A DNA stretch of 64,000 bases, taken from positions 372,001-436,000 of the forward strand of contig CAKUVD010000001.1 of assembly GCA_934695325.1 (NCBI GenBank), written 5' to 3'. This stretch comes from an uncultured Bacteroidales bacterium. Its GTDB lineage: Bacteria > Bacteroidota > Bacteroidia > Bacteroidales > UBA932. The translations under genes were made by a program, and so were the position numbers. Positions 1 through 7,894 of the stretch are shown here, piece by piece (position 1 is the first letter of the stretch; each line of letters opens with the position of its first letter). A model generated the notes under the pieces. The model saw nothing but the letters and a program-made list of their open reading frames with translations. It searched no databases and was not told the DNA's origin.

Positions 1-743
1 GTTCAGGACCTCAGACGATATCTGGTCTCGTATCGGCTCCAGTGCAGATTCCAGTTCCTTGGAGACGCTCTCTTTCAGTTTCGCCTCCAGCGCTTCCACC
101 GAGCTGTTAAGGCTCTCTATGCTCTGCTTTATCGTGGTGATTTCCGCAGTTACGGAATTGTACTGCTCCAATGTGGCGAATGTGGCTGTCGCCCAGTCCT
201 TTGACTTCTGAATTTCGCTGGCGGCGTATGTCTTCAGGTCTGAGATTTTCTTCTCCAGTTCAGCATCCTTTGCCTGAAGTACAGTTATCGTTTCCGTTAT
301 CTTGTCCAGCTGGCCCTGCATATCGCTCTTCGCCGCATTCAGTTGCGACAGAATATCTGACTTCGCTGTGTTCAGCGCCGATGTCAGTTCATCCTTCAGT
401 GCCGCATCGCCCGACTTCGCATCGGCTATCGCCTTGTCCAGGTCCTCACGGACTTTCGCAATCTTCCCGTCCGTCTCCGTGATGGACTTCTGAAGATCTG
501 ATGCCGTTCCCTGGAGTTTCGTGATGTAGCCCTTCAGCTCCTCATCAGTCTTCTGAAGCTGCGGAAGAGACTTGTTTATCGCCTCGACCTGCTGCGTCAG
601 TGTATTTATCTGAGTGTTCTCGATGCGGTCGAGCCGCTCGTCGATCCGCCGAATGTCATTGTCATACCTCTTGCAGCCTGACAATGACGCAAGGACGAGG
701 AGCCCTAGCACCCCCCCCCGATAGTTTTACGTAAATAGTTCAT
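1..743 (-). CDS. Coiled-coil lipoprotein, N-terminal part, frameshifted in signal peptide
   Basis: The gene runs off the left edge, so its C-terminus is missing. An ATG at 743 opens a lipoprotein signal (MNYLRK, a glycine stretch, then hydrophobic residues to a LSGC lipobox), followed by about 220 residues rich in Lys, Glu, Gln and Leu with heptad-like spacing, i.e. a long coiled coil. The sequence after the Cys (KRYDNDIRRIDERLDRIE) resembles the N-terminal part of Bacteroidota surface lipoproteins often labelled PL29-lyase N-terminal-like; that family label is from memory. As written, nine G's at 711-719 put the ATG out of frame and stop it after 12 residues; ten G's (or seven) would restore one open frame. 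A TAAATTTG promoter element lies at 811-818. The product is probably an outer-membrane surface lipoprotein that is either phase-variable or hit by a sequencing error. Confidence 0.72.
711..719. repeat. Nine-base C/G homopolymer inside signal peptide
   Basis: A run of nine C's on the plus strand (G's in the gene sense) lies at codons 9-11 of the left-edge lipoprotein. Its length sets whether the lipoprotein is translated, so it is a natural candidate for slipped-strand switching. It is equally the kind of site where base calling fails. Confidence 0.9.
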
Positions 744-775
744 ATTGATTACAAATCTCACCAGTGTCATTATAT

Positions 776-808
776 GTCCGTATGCGATCGGCAGGATCAC
801 ATACGGAC
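776..808. terminator. Perfect 9-bp inverted repeat between nucleotidase and lipoprotein genes
   Basis: GTCCGTATG at 776-784 pairs exactly with CATACGGAC at 800-808 around a 15-nt loop. It follows the nucleotidase stop on the minus strand, so it may be its terminator, but no T run follows on either strand. It also sits where the 5' leader of the lipoprotein transcript would start, so a leader stem-loop is an alternative. Confidence 0.45.
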
Positions 809-810
809 AG

Positions 811-818
811 CAAATTTA
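811..818 (-). promoter_or_regulatory. Candidate -7 promoter element TAAATTTG
   Basis: Matches the Bacteroidota -7 consensus TAnnTTTG on the minus strand, about 70 nt upstream of the lipoprotein ATG at 743. No well-spaced -33 TTTG was found. Confidence 0.4.
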
Positions 819-859
819 CATTTTTACGACAGAAATCGCTACACAAACATCATTAATTT

Positions 860-2599
860 CTATCTGAACATCAGACTCATATCAGAGGAGATGGCAGATC
901 GGGCCGAAGCCGGAATGAACTCCCATCGGCCGATCTTTGACGGGTCTCCGAACACGTCGGCCTTGATGGTGCCGTTCTTCTGGATGTATTCGTAGAGGAG
1001 GTTGCGTATCTCATCATACCTCGCCACAATGCGGTCATCCATATTGTCCGTGTCTATGCCGGCACCTTTTGACAGAATGTCACCGCCACCTGCGGCACGA
1101 TATGATGTCATCGCTACATTGTACTGAGAATCAGCTGAGAACGGAGAGCCATCGGCCATTGACTTGATGGATACTCTCTCTCCGTAAGGCTTGGTCACAT
1201 CCACGGTATAGACAATCCCGGCGGCGGAGTCGAAATTGTAAGAGCGGTTTATGAAATGCCACCTGGCCTGGCCTGTCCTCTGATCCTCGCCGGACTCTAT
1301 CCTCAGGACGTGACCGCCTGGCGCATACGTCTGGATCCACATATCATACGAATACTCCAGATATCTGCGGATTTCATCGCCTGACATTCTTACGACGAAG
1401 AGTTGGTTCTCATAAGGATAGATGGTGAAGAGATCATTATATATCAAGTCCCCGGACTTCACTTCCTTATTGAAGGTGAGAGGTGCGGCGAATGAAATCC
1501 GAGCCGTACCTACCGACAATGACACAGCGTGTATAAGGTTCATATACGGGCACATACCGGAATATGAGTCACGCGTCAGCAAATCAGTATCCAATGAGCC
1601 GACCTTTCTGACAGTAAACTCCTTGACTTTCTCAAAGTCGGAATGGAAAGCGGCTTCCATAGCAGGATCGGACTTATCCGCATTGACCTTTATGAGATCC
1701 GCGCTGACGGTCTTGGAGATGACTTTCCCGTCTTTCAGCGTCAGATTTATGCGCCCGTGGCCGATGTTGGCCGCACGGCTGCCGGAGTTGATCAGACAGA
1801 TGCTGTCCTGCTGAACGACGACGGCTGAATGGTCGTGTGAGCAAACCAGGAAATCCACCCCTCGTAGCGTCTTGAGCAAGTCCAGTCCCTGGCTCTCGTA
1901 AATCGAGCCATCGCCCAGTCCGGTGCCGGAATGGACTGCGACAATGACCACCTGCGGGTTCTCTTTCGCACGCACCTTGTCCACATCTTCCTGGACAAGA
2001 GGAATAAGCGACTTGAATTCAATGCCTTTCCACAGATGCTCGTCGAGCCAGGCCTTCATATTCGGATTCGTATATCCAAGTATGGCTATCTTCACCCCGT
2101 TCCTCTTCATTATCTTGACACCGTCGAAATACGTCTTGCCGTCAGGGCGGAAAGCGTTGCCGGCCAAAAATGGTATTCCGTTGTCTTTCAATTCTTTCGT
2201 CACTCTGTCATATACTGCGTGACCAGTCTCGATATCGTGGTTGCCGACACATACCGCATCGTATTTCATATAGGCGGCAAGGCGCGGGTACAGATGCGGC
2301 GACAGAGTGTCCACATAATTGAAGTAATAGGCGGCATTGTCGCCCTGGAGGCAGTCGCCCGCATCCACAAGGATGACATTGTCCTTTCCTAGCGAATCGC
2401 GCCAGGCACTTACATAAGTGTTCACCGCCATAAGCGAGTTGCGGAGAGGGCCTCCCGCATATGAGGAATCGAACCACGCTCCGTGTACATCGTTGGTAGT
2501 CAGCAGGTCGAACTGGTATTCGCCTGACGGTTTGCCAGAGCAGGATGCCACAGCGGCTACCGCTACGGCGGTGGAGAGTCTTAAAATTAATTGTTTCAT
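860..2599 (-). CDS. 5'-nucleotidase / metallophosphatase lipoprotein (UshA-like)
   Basis: Dephosphorylates nucleotides (5'-nucleotidase or 2',3'-cyclic phosphodiesterase type) outside the cytoplasm. The 579-residue protein has a lipoprotein signal (AAVASC), then the two-metal calcineurin-like domain with TNDVHG near residue 35, GNHD near 119, VHSG and SHDH, and then the C-terminal 5'-nucleotidase domain with a YPYENQ strand and a TSYRAAGGGD loop that normally stacks the base. Length and domain order fit the full two-domain family; in some Bacteroides the two domains are split into separate genes. It follows the outer-membrane protein gene with a 17-bp gap, so the two are probably co-transcribed. 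Which nucleotide is preferred cannot be told. Confidence 0.9.
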   Translation of the reverse strand: MKQLILRLSTAVAVAAVASCSGKPSGEYQFDLLTTNDVHGAWFDSSYAGGPLRNSLMAVNTYVSAWRDSLGKDNVILVDAGDCLQGDNAAYYFNYVDTLSPHLYPRLAAYMKYDAVCVGNHDIETGHAVYDRVTKELKDNGIPFLAGNAFRPDGKTYFDGVKIMKRNGVKIAILGYTNPNMKAWLDEHLWKGIEFKSLIPLVQEDVDKVRAKENPQVVIVAVHSGTGLGDGSIYESQGLDLLKTLRGVDFLVCSHDHSAVVVQQDSICLINSGSRAANIGHGRINLTLKDGKVISKTVSADLIKVNADKSDPAMEAAFHSDFEKVKEFTVRKVGSLDTDLLTRDSYSGMCPYMNLIHAVSLSVGTARISFAAPLTFNKEVKSGDLIYNDLFTIYPYENQLFVVRMSGDEIRRYLEYSYDMWIQTYAPGGHVLRIESGEDQRTGQARWHFINRSYNFDSAAGIVYTVDVTKPYGERVSIKSMADGSPFSADSQYNVAMTSYRAAGGGDILSKGAGIDTDNMDDRIVARYDEIRNLLYEYIQKNGTIKADVFGDPSKIGRWEFIPASARSAISSDMSLMFR

Positions 2600-2616
2600 A
2601 TTGTTTATTCGAAAAA

Positions 2617-3915
2617 TCAGAGACCGAAGACCGGGCCGGGCATCTCGCAGCCACTGCGTCTGCGCTCACGCCTGACGCCACGGCCAGAGGCACGGCGAGC
2701 CGGGTACGAAGGGTTCAGCAGCTTGTCAAGGCTGAAGATTAAAGACAGCTTCTGCTGCATTCCGGCATAGTTGAAATCCTCAGGAGAGTGCGCCACGATG
2801 GAAAGCCTCAAGTCCAGGAAATCAGCGATATGGGGCTGATAATATACTTCAAGGCGGTCATAGAAATACCAAAACCCTTCCGCATCCGGACACACACGAT
2901 AGAACGGAGAGCCTGCATACAGATTGTTCCCGTACTTGAAGCCTCCGTCATCAATATAATTATAGAATGGCATCAAGTCCTTGCCACAATATACGCTGTT
3001 CTCGATGCCGACGTTCCAGTTCCGCACTGCCAATTTCAGTTCAGCGCCGCCAGGATTGCTTTTCCCGTACTGCTGCCTCCTGTCCTGCTGCATAGTCTGG
3101 TACCAGGACATTGTCGCGGAAATGTCCTGCCACCCGCAAAGCTTTTCCAGACCTATGCGCACGAAAGGCTGTACAATAGCATCATCCACCACGCTGCCAT
3201 ACTCCTCGGCATTGGCATAATGATGATATTTGAACGCAAGTCCGGCGGACAGGAAATCATTGAAAGTGTATCTTCCATAGCCGAAGGCATTGAACTGCTC
3301 GCGGCGATATGAACCGTACTTGCCGTTCCAATCGAAGGCAAATTCCAGATAGGTTCTTGGCCCATAGGCCTTTATCAACGCTCCTTCCAGGTTGTTGTCA
3401 TAGAACTTGAGAGAGTCGGAGAAGAACGCCTGCGAGTACTCCCCTTCCGCAAAGGCTCGCGGGAAAATGCCGGCATATCCCTTGATGTTCCAGCGGTCGA
3501 GTTTGGCGTCAATGCCATAGTACATAGTGATTTCACGGAACAGCCTGGTGTTCTCCAACCCCCTGTCGCGCTCCGGGCTCGCAGCCACCGACGCCGGATG
3601 CCTGCCGAACTCCTTCATAATGTCAATGCCAAGCATAAGCCTGTGGCTGACATTGCTCTTCTGTCTCACCTGAAGGCCCACGGAAGGCGTCAAGCGAGCA
3701 CCGTAGAGAGTCATTGACTCGGTGTATTGTTCCTTTCCGCTGTCGAACTCGCGGTTGTCAAACTTGTAGTCGAAATATGCGTCATAGACGAATTTCACCC
3801 CAGGCTCCTGCTGAACCGGCTGAGGCCCGCCGAATCCCCAGGAGAAGAAATCCTGAGCACCTGCATTGACCCCGAAAATGAAAGTCAATGCAATCATCAA
3901 TAGTCTTGTCTTCAT
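2617..3915 (-). CDS. Predicted outer-membrane protein of unknown function
   Basis: A 432-residue protein with a cleavable signal peptide (ending near NAGAQ) and a body of alternating aromatic and polar strands (for example YDAYFDYKFDN and GYAGIFPRAF), as in outer-membrane beta barrels. No family recognised with certainty. It is first in a two-gene unit with the 5'-nucleotidase. After the last barrel-like strand (QKLSLIFSLDKLL, about residue 395) comes an odd Arg- and Gly-rich tail of about 30 residues (ARRASGRGVRRERRR). Barrels usually end on an aromatic strand, so the tail could reflect a late frameshift or loss of the original stop. Confidence 0.75.
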   Translation of the reverse strand: MKTRLLMIALTFIFGVNAGAQDFFSWGFGGPQPVQQEPGVKFVYDAYFDYKFDNREFDSGKEQYTESMTLYGARLTPSVGLQVRQKSNVSHRLMLGIDIMKEFGRHPASVAASPERDRGLENTRLFREITMYYGIDAKLDRWNIKGYAGIFPRAFAEGEYSQAFFSDSLKFYDNNLEGALIKAYGPRTYLEFAFDWNGKYGSYRREQFNAFGYGRYTFNDFLSAGLAFKYHHYANAEEYGSVVDDAIVQPFVRIGLEKLCGWQDISATMSWYQTMQQDRRQQYGKSNPGGAELKLAVRNWNVGIENSVYCGKDLMPFYNYIDDGGFKYGNNLYAGSPFYRVCPDAEGFWYFYDRLEVYYQPHIADFLDLRLSIVAHSPEDFNYAGMQQKLSLIFSLDKLLNPSYPARRASGRGVRRERRRSGCEMPGPVFGL

Positions 3916-4034
3916 CGTTTTATCATATCGGTGACATTTCTTTACGGCTCACACAGGCAGACTCCGTCCGCACACAGTCGTGAGAATATGACTTCCCCAA
4001 GCCGACGCATCCTGTCAGGCTCTGTGAGTGAGTG

Positions 4035-4042
4035 CAAAGTTA
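4035..4042 (-). promoter_or_regulatory. -7 promoter element TAACTTTG for outer-membrane protein and nucleotidase
   Basis: TAACTTTGC on the minus strand fits the Bacteroidota -7 box exactly. It would give a leader of about 110 nt before the ATG at 3915. Confidence 0.55.
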
Positions 4043-4055
4043 GGCATAAAATTGC

Positions 4056-4063
4056 TATCTTCG
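4056..4063 (+). promoter_or_regulatory. Candidate -7 promoter element TATCTTCG for GSCFA gene
   Basis: TATCTTCGCAG differs from TAnnTTTG by one base and lies about 60 nt before the GSCFA start. It is divergent from, and close to, the minus-strand promoter at 4035. Confidence 0.4.
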
Positions 4064-4124
4064 CAGCAACCGGAAGAAATGAGCCTGCAATATGGCCGGA
4101 ATCTCCGGAAAAGACTCACGGACT

Positions 4125-5000
4125 ATGCTAAAGTTACAGACACCGGCTGACATATCAAGAAGCAGAGTATCTGTCTCATACAAGGACAGGACAATGCTTC
4201 TCGGCAGCTGCTTCGCCGACAATATAGGCACAATAATGAAAAATATGGGATTCAATGTCCTCGTGAACCCATTCGGGACTCTATACAATCCCGTGTCAGT
4301 CTGCAACTCCATACGCAGGCTGGATTCCGCCATACCGTTCACGGAAGACGAATGTGTCCAGATGGGGGCGGGCTCAAGTCTGATCTGTTCATTCAGCCAC
4401 CATACCGCAGCGGCGAGGGATACAGCAGAAGAGTTCCTCTCCGATGCAAACGCGGCATTGACAGAGGCATCGGCATTTTTCCGCGAGGCCTCCACGGTCA
4501 TCATAACTCTCGGCACAGCCTGGGCTTTCAAGTTCAACGCCACAGGCGAGATCGTGTCTAACTGCCTGAAACGGGACGCCAGGGAGTTCACCAGAGAGAG
4601 GCTGCCGCTGAAGACCTGCTCGATTCTGCTTAGCTCTCTTGCCGAACGATATCCGGATAAGCGTTTCATATTCACAGTAAGCCCGATACGTCACTTGAAA
4701 GACGGAGCTCACGGAAACCAGCTGAGCAAGAGCACGCTGCTGCTCGCGGAGGACTCCGCCGTCCAGAGTCATCCAGGCCAGTGTGAGTATTTCCCGGCTT
4801 ATGAGATAATGATGGACGAGCTGCGTGACTATCGTTTCTACGCCGAAGATATGGTCCACCCGTCGGCACAGGCCGTAAACTATATATGGGAGAGATTCTG
4901 CGACTTCGCATTGCCGGAAGACGAGAAGCCGCTACTCGAAAAAAACCGCAAGACTTTCCTCCAGTCGCAGCACAGGCCGAATGCAGGAAGTTCCAGATAA
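4125..5000 (+). CDS. GSCFA-domain protein
   Basis: A 291-residue protein of the GSCFA family, named for its N-terminal signature, seen here as LLGSCFADNIG near residue 25, followed by NPFGTLYNP. The family is related to SGNH/GDSL-type hydrolases and is common in Bacteroidota; its substrate is unknown to me. Two starts are possible, ATG 4092 and ATG 4125. I chose 4125 because homologues begin with a short KLQTP-like segment just before the signature, and the extra 11 residues look like leader. A later SPIRHLKDG segment and a VHPSAQAVNYIWERF segment near the end are also typical. The membrane AraC regulator starts 12 bp after its stop, so they are likely co-transcribed. Confidence 0.88.
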   Translation: MLKLQTPADISRSRVSVSYKDRTMLLGSCFADNIGTIMKNMGFNVLVNPFGTLYNPVSVCNSIRRLDSAIPFTEDECVQMGAGSSLICSFSHHTAAARDTAEEFLSDANAALTEASAFFREASTVIITLGTAWAFKFNATGEIVSNCLKRDAREFTRERLPLKTCSILLSSLAERYPDKRFIFTVSPIRHLKDGAHGNQLSKSTLLLAEDSAVQSHPGQCEYFPAYEIMMDELRDYRFYAEDMVHPSAQAVNYIWERFCDFALPEDEKPLLEKNRKTFLQSQHRPNAGSSR

Positions 5001-5012
5001 CACTCAAGGACA

Positions 5013-6110
5013 ATGGAAAAGATATATTGCGATCTTATGCTTTTCGCCACGGGGGTGATAGCCGTCCTGGCTGTAGTTCTCCTGAATATGACCGTCCCGG
5101 ACAAACCGGAATACCGCAAACTCAAACAGGCGCGGCTGACACTGGCATATTCGTTCATCACGCTCTCCCTGCTGAATTTCACCAGTTACCTTACAGGCTA
5201 TGACCAGCGGCTGGACAGACTGAACACAGTCATAGTCGCAGCGTATCAGGCATTGCTCCTCACGGGCACGCTACTGGTATTCATACGGCCGGACGTCGTC
5301 ACACGGAAATGGGTCACAAGACAGGTCTATGCCATCACGGGACTGTCGGTGCTGCTGTATGTGGCGATGTTTCTCATCCCGGAGACATATATGGTGTTCT
5401 TCTACTGCGCCGCGACTCTCCTGGTCATCCAGCTTATATGGTACAGCATAGTGTTCTTCAGATCGCTCGCCAAGACTCTCGAAGACACAGATGCCTATTA
5501 TGCAGAAGATTACACGCTGAGGCTCAGCTGGATAAAATGGGGATTCATTATGATGCTCGCAATCGGAGCGATGGCATTGTGTACGTTGCTTACGGGCCCG
5601 TGGTTCTATGTGATATTCATACCGACATACCTCATCTGCTATGTATTCGTCGCGATTTGTATGATGACCTACATAAAGAAAGCAGCCTTCATTATCCCGG
5701 CGATAGGAAAATCCGATGTCAATGAGATTGCTGCGCCCGCACACGATGCAGTCCAGAAGGATCGGGCCGAAAGTCTCCGCAAAAATGTCCAGGCTTGGGT
5801 CATTGCAAAAAAATATCGCGAGAGGGATGTCCCTTTCAGCGATATTCTTGATGAACTGGATACCGACATCGTGACAATGCGGGCGTTTATGAAAAGTGAA
5901 TACGGTATGGATTTCCGTCCGTGGAGAAACCGGCTTAGGCTTCAGGATGCCTGTGAGATATTCAGAGAGCACCCAGAAATGAAGCCGGAGAAAGTCAGCG
6001 AAATCGTCGGTTACAATGACAGCAGCAATTTCCACAAGGATTTCAAGCGCCTCACAGGAATGTCCGCAAGCCAATACAGAAAGGAGGCGGAGATGCAGGC
6101 TGATTCCTGA
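5013..6110 (+). CDS. Membrane-bound AraC-type transcriptional regulator
   Basis: A 365-residue protein whose first half has about six hydrophobic segments (starting MLFATGVIAVLAVVLL) and whose last 100 residues form an AraC-type helix-turn-helix domain. The HTH is visible as PFSDILDELDTD, a recognition-like stretch MRAFMKSEYGMDF, and the second helix pair ending VGYNDSSNFHKDFKRLTG, the classic AraC signature. This layout implies direct signal reception at the inner membrane with the DNA-binding part in the cytoplasm. Nothing in the sequence names the signal. It directly follows the GSCFA gene. Confidence 0.88.
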   Translation: MEKIYCDLMLFATGVIAVLAVVLLNMTVPDKPEYRKLKQARLTLAYSFITLSLLNFTSYLTGYDQRLDRLNTVIVAAYQALLLTGTLLVFIRPDVVTRKWVTRQVYAITGLSVLLYVAMFLIPETYMVFFYCAATLLVIQLIWYSIVFFRSLAKTLEDTDAYYAEDYTLRLSWIKWGFIMMLAIGAMALCTLLTGPWFYVIFIPTYLICYVFVAICMMTYIKKAAFIIPAIGKSDVNEIAAPAHDAVQKDRAESLRKNVQAWVIAKKYRERDVPFSDILDELDTDIVTMRAFMKSEYGMDFRPWRNRLRLQDACEIFREHPEMKPEKVSEIVGYNDSSNFHKDFKRLTGMSASQYRKEAEMQADS

Positions 6111-6141
6111 GCTTTCTCACTGTCTCCATCAGTCCGGCTGG

Positions 6142-6639
6142 CTACAGCAGATCGTACTCAACCATATCCAGGAACGAGCCGTATGTGATGCCAAGCGAAC
6201 TTAATGTAGTGAGGTTCTGAAGATTGCCGCCAATACTGAGAGTTATGTTATCCATTGTCAGATTTGTGTACGGTATCGTATAATTGAATGTCTCCTCTGA
6301 ACCAGGGTTCTTGATTTTCGCCTCTATCGACCCAGATGTCCCATCTTCATTTTCGTATATGACATAGCTGTTCTTCAGTCCAACAAGGTCGCCGGGCTTT
6401 ATCTTCGCCGCCGCACCGGGCTTGTTCTCCAGAAGCACTTTGTAGTATTCATCGTTGATAATCATACCATTGGTGAATACCCCGTCTCTGAATGACAAGA
6501 CTTGATAACATCCGGACTGTTCATCCATATAGCCCCATTCCTTTTCCGGGGTGATCTTTTCTTCAGAATCCTTTTTGCAGGATGCCTGCAAAAAAACCAT
6601 AGCGGCCAACGCCGCCAGTACGATAAAAAACTTTTTCAT
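6142..6639 (-). CDS. Small lipoprotein of unknown function
   Basis: 165 residues with a standard lipoprotein signal (MKKFFIVLAALAAMVFLQ then ASC). The mature part is mostly short beta-strand-like segments and acidic. It ends SFLDMVEYDLL. No family recognised. A TATTTTCG element at 6693-6700 on the minus strand could be its promoter. It is convergent with the AraC regulator gene and separated from it by 31 bp. Confidence 0.75.
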   Translation of the reverse strand: MKKFFIVLAALAAMVFLQASCKKDSEEKITPEKEWGYMDEQSGCYQVLSFRDGVFTNGMIINDEYYKVLLENKPGAAAKIKPGDLVGLKNSYVIYENEDGTSGSIEAKIKNPGSEETFNYTIPYTNLTMDNITLSIGGNLQNLTTLSSLGITYGSFLDMVEYDLL

Positions 6640-6751
6640 AATATCATTGGTTTTACATTATGGGTTCCCGCGACTTCCGCTCTACCCGACAGCGAAAATA
6701 GCGCAGCCGATGACACCGGACACTATTTTTGATGAAAAACCGTAAAACTCG

Positions 6752-6759
6752 TAACTTTG
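6752..6759 (+). promoter_or_regulatory. -7 promoter element TAACTTTG for PAS gene
   Basis: Exact match to TAnnTTTG, only 21 bp before the ATG at 6781. A transcript starting about 6 nt downstream would have a leader of roughly 15 nt. The element rules out a TTG start at 6757, which lies inside it. Confidence 0.65.
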
Positions 6760-6780
6760 CAGGACAAAACAGATGACACA

Positions 6781-7113
6781 ATGATACCAGACTGGGCAAA
6801 AGAACTGAACTGCTCCATCACAGTATGCGACAAAGACGGAGTCATAGTCTATATGAACGACAGGGCCGTGGAACAATATAAGAAACGCGGCGACCTCATA
6901 GGGAAAAATCTTTTCGACTGCCACGGAGAAAGGGCGAAAGGCATTATCCGCGAGCTTCTTGCAAGCGGCGGTACGAACGCCTATACCATCGAGAAGAACG
7001 GTGTGCACAAGATGATCTTCCAGAGCGCCTGGAAAGAGAACGGCGAGGTCGGCGGTCTGTGCGAAATCTCTATGATAATACAGGCAGAGCTGCCGCATTA
7101 CATAAGGAAATGA
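6781..7113 (+). CDS. Stand-alone PAS-domain protein
   Basis: A 110-residue cytoplasmic protein that is one PAS fold and nothing else: ITVCDKDGVIVYMNDRA near residue 15 is the usual PAS entry strand, followed by LIGKNLFDCH. There is no kinase, GGDEF or DNA-binding part, so it would act by binding a cofactor or ligand and contacting a partner. The start is ATG 6781, directly after a short leader from the promoter at 6752. Ligand and partner are unknown. Confidence 0.82.
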   Translation: MIPDWAKELNCSITVCDKDGVIVYMNDRAVEQYKKRGDLIGKNLFDCHGERAKGIIRELLASGGTNAYTIEKNGVHKMIFQSAWKENGEVGGLCEISMIIQAELPHYIRK

Positions 7114-7247
7114 CCCTCACACACGAAAGATCGGCCCCGGGCGCACACTCTAAGTGGTCACTCAGATTTATTTAAAAAGTCGTGAGCCACATACATTCCG
7201 CCACCCCAGGTGTATCATTCTGTAAATAAACACAATAGCGTATACCG

Positions 7248-7287
7248 CTGTGGCCTGCGGCTCGAAAAAACGATGCGCAGGCCACAG
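7248..7287. terminator. 12-bp perfect inverted repeat in the 7114-7443 gap
   Basis: CTGTGGCCTGCG at 7248-7259 pairs exactly with CGCAGGCCACAG at 7276-7287 around a 16-nt loop that can pair further (TCG/CGA). It lies between two convergent genes (PAS and crcB), so a bidirectional terminator is the simplest reading, though no T run follows. Confidence 0.5.
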
Positions 7288-7323
7288 GATATTCAATCAT
7301 ATATATCCCTATTTCCTATCGGT

Positions 7324-7341
7324 GTGGAACACGAATTTCAG
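7324..7341. repeat. 18-bp direct repeat, copy 1
   Basis: GTGGAACACGAATTTCAG, repeated exactly at 7391-7408, 67 bp apart. Flanks also agree loosely (AATGCC against CAGCCC). Origin unknown; perhaps a remnant of an intergenic repeat family. Confidence 0.85.
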
Positions 7342-7390
7342 AATGCCGGACACACACGTGACGGACATCCGCGACGGGGAGATAAAATCC

Positions 7391-7408
7391 GTGGAACACG
7401 AATTTCAG
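7391..7408. repeat. 18-bp direct repeat, copy 2
   Basis: Identical to 7324-7341. Only two copies were noticed in the window, so this is not a CRISPR array. Confidence 0.85.
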
Positions 7409-7443
7409 CAGCCCGGGCACTGGAGAGACGTCTCAACGCAGCA

Positions 7444-7815
7444 TCAGAACCGGCTGACGAGCCAGTAACCGAATAATACGGCACCGAGGCCGAGGACCAT
7501 GCTGCCGGCTACATAAGCGGCAGACATCAGCCAGTCACCGGACTGCAGCATTGACAGGCTCTCATTGGCGAAAGTCGAGAATGTGGTGAAGCCGCCGCAT
7601 AGTCCCGTGGTCAGAAGCAGACACCAGGGGCCTGCCGCGCCGGAACACTTGGAAAACACTCCATACAGCACTCCTATCAGCAGACAGCCGACGACATTGA
7701 CAATGAATGTCTGAAACGGAAATCCGGCGACAGGACGGACCAGGATTGACACCACATAGCGCAACGCTCCACCTACGAAACTGCCGAACCCGACAAGCAG
7801 TATTGATCTCCACAT
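7444..7815 (-). CDS. crcB: Fluoride ion channel CrcB/Fluc
   Basis: A 123-residue inner-membrane protein with four hydrophobic helices. It exports fluoride as a dual-topology dimer. Family marks are GGALRYVVS near residue 15, FIVNVVGCLLIG, and GLCGGFTTFSTFANE, whose Phe and Thr residues line the fluoride path and Na site in studied homologues. Length is normal. It follows ffh by 79 bp and may be the end of a lysA-ffh-crcB transcript. I looked for a fluoride riboswitch in the 79 bp and did not find the expected motif. Confidence 0.93.
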   Translation of the reverse strand: MWRSILLVGFGSFVGGALRYVVSILVRPVAGFPFQTFIVNVVGCLLIGVLYGVFSKCSGAAGPWCLLLTTGLCGGFTTFSTFANESLSMLQSGDWLMSAAYVAGSMVLGLGAVLFGYWLVSRF

Positions 7816-7894
7816 ACCTTATGAACGTCACTAGGCAGATAGCCGACTTCCGGACATAGAGCGCCGGCGCCGACTATCAGCATTGACCTGTAAA

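Larger units (their letters stand above)
7114..7443. other. 330-bp stretch without a supported gene
   Basis: It lies between the convergent PAS and crcB genes. It holds the 12-bp inverted repeat at 7248-7287 and two copies of an 18-bp direct repeat at 7324 and 7391. Short open frames read through it but show no coding pattern, no promoter and no known motif. I see no tRNA or riboswitch. Confidence 0.6.

Noticed and set aside
5271-6074. 267-codon open frame antisense to the membrane AraC gene
   Set aside because: Shadow frame of a GC-rich gene; the plus-strand gene has clear AraC motifs.
6757-6780. TTG start for the PAS protein
   Set aside because: The TTG lies within the -7 promoter element.
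7324-7408. Two-copy 18-bp repeat as a CRISPR array
   Set aside because: Only two copies, spacer longer than usual, no cas genes.
7816-7894. Possible fluoride riboswitch before crcB
   Set aside because: The 79-bp gap lacks the conserved core of the crcB motif; it holds only a GGCGCC-type palindrome.
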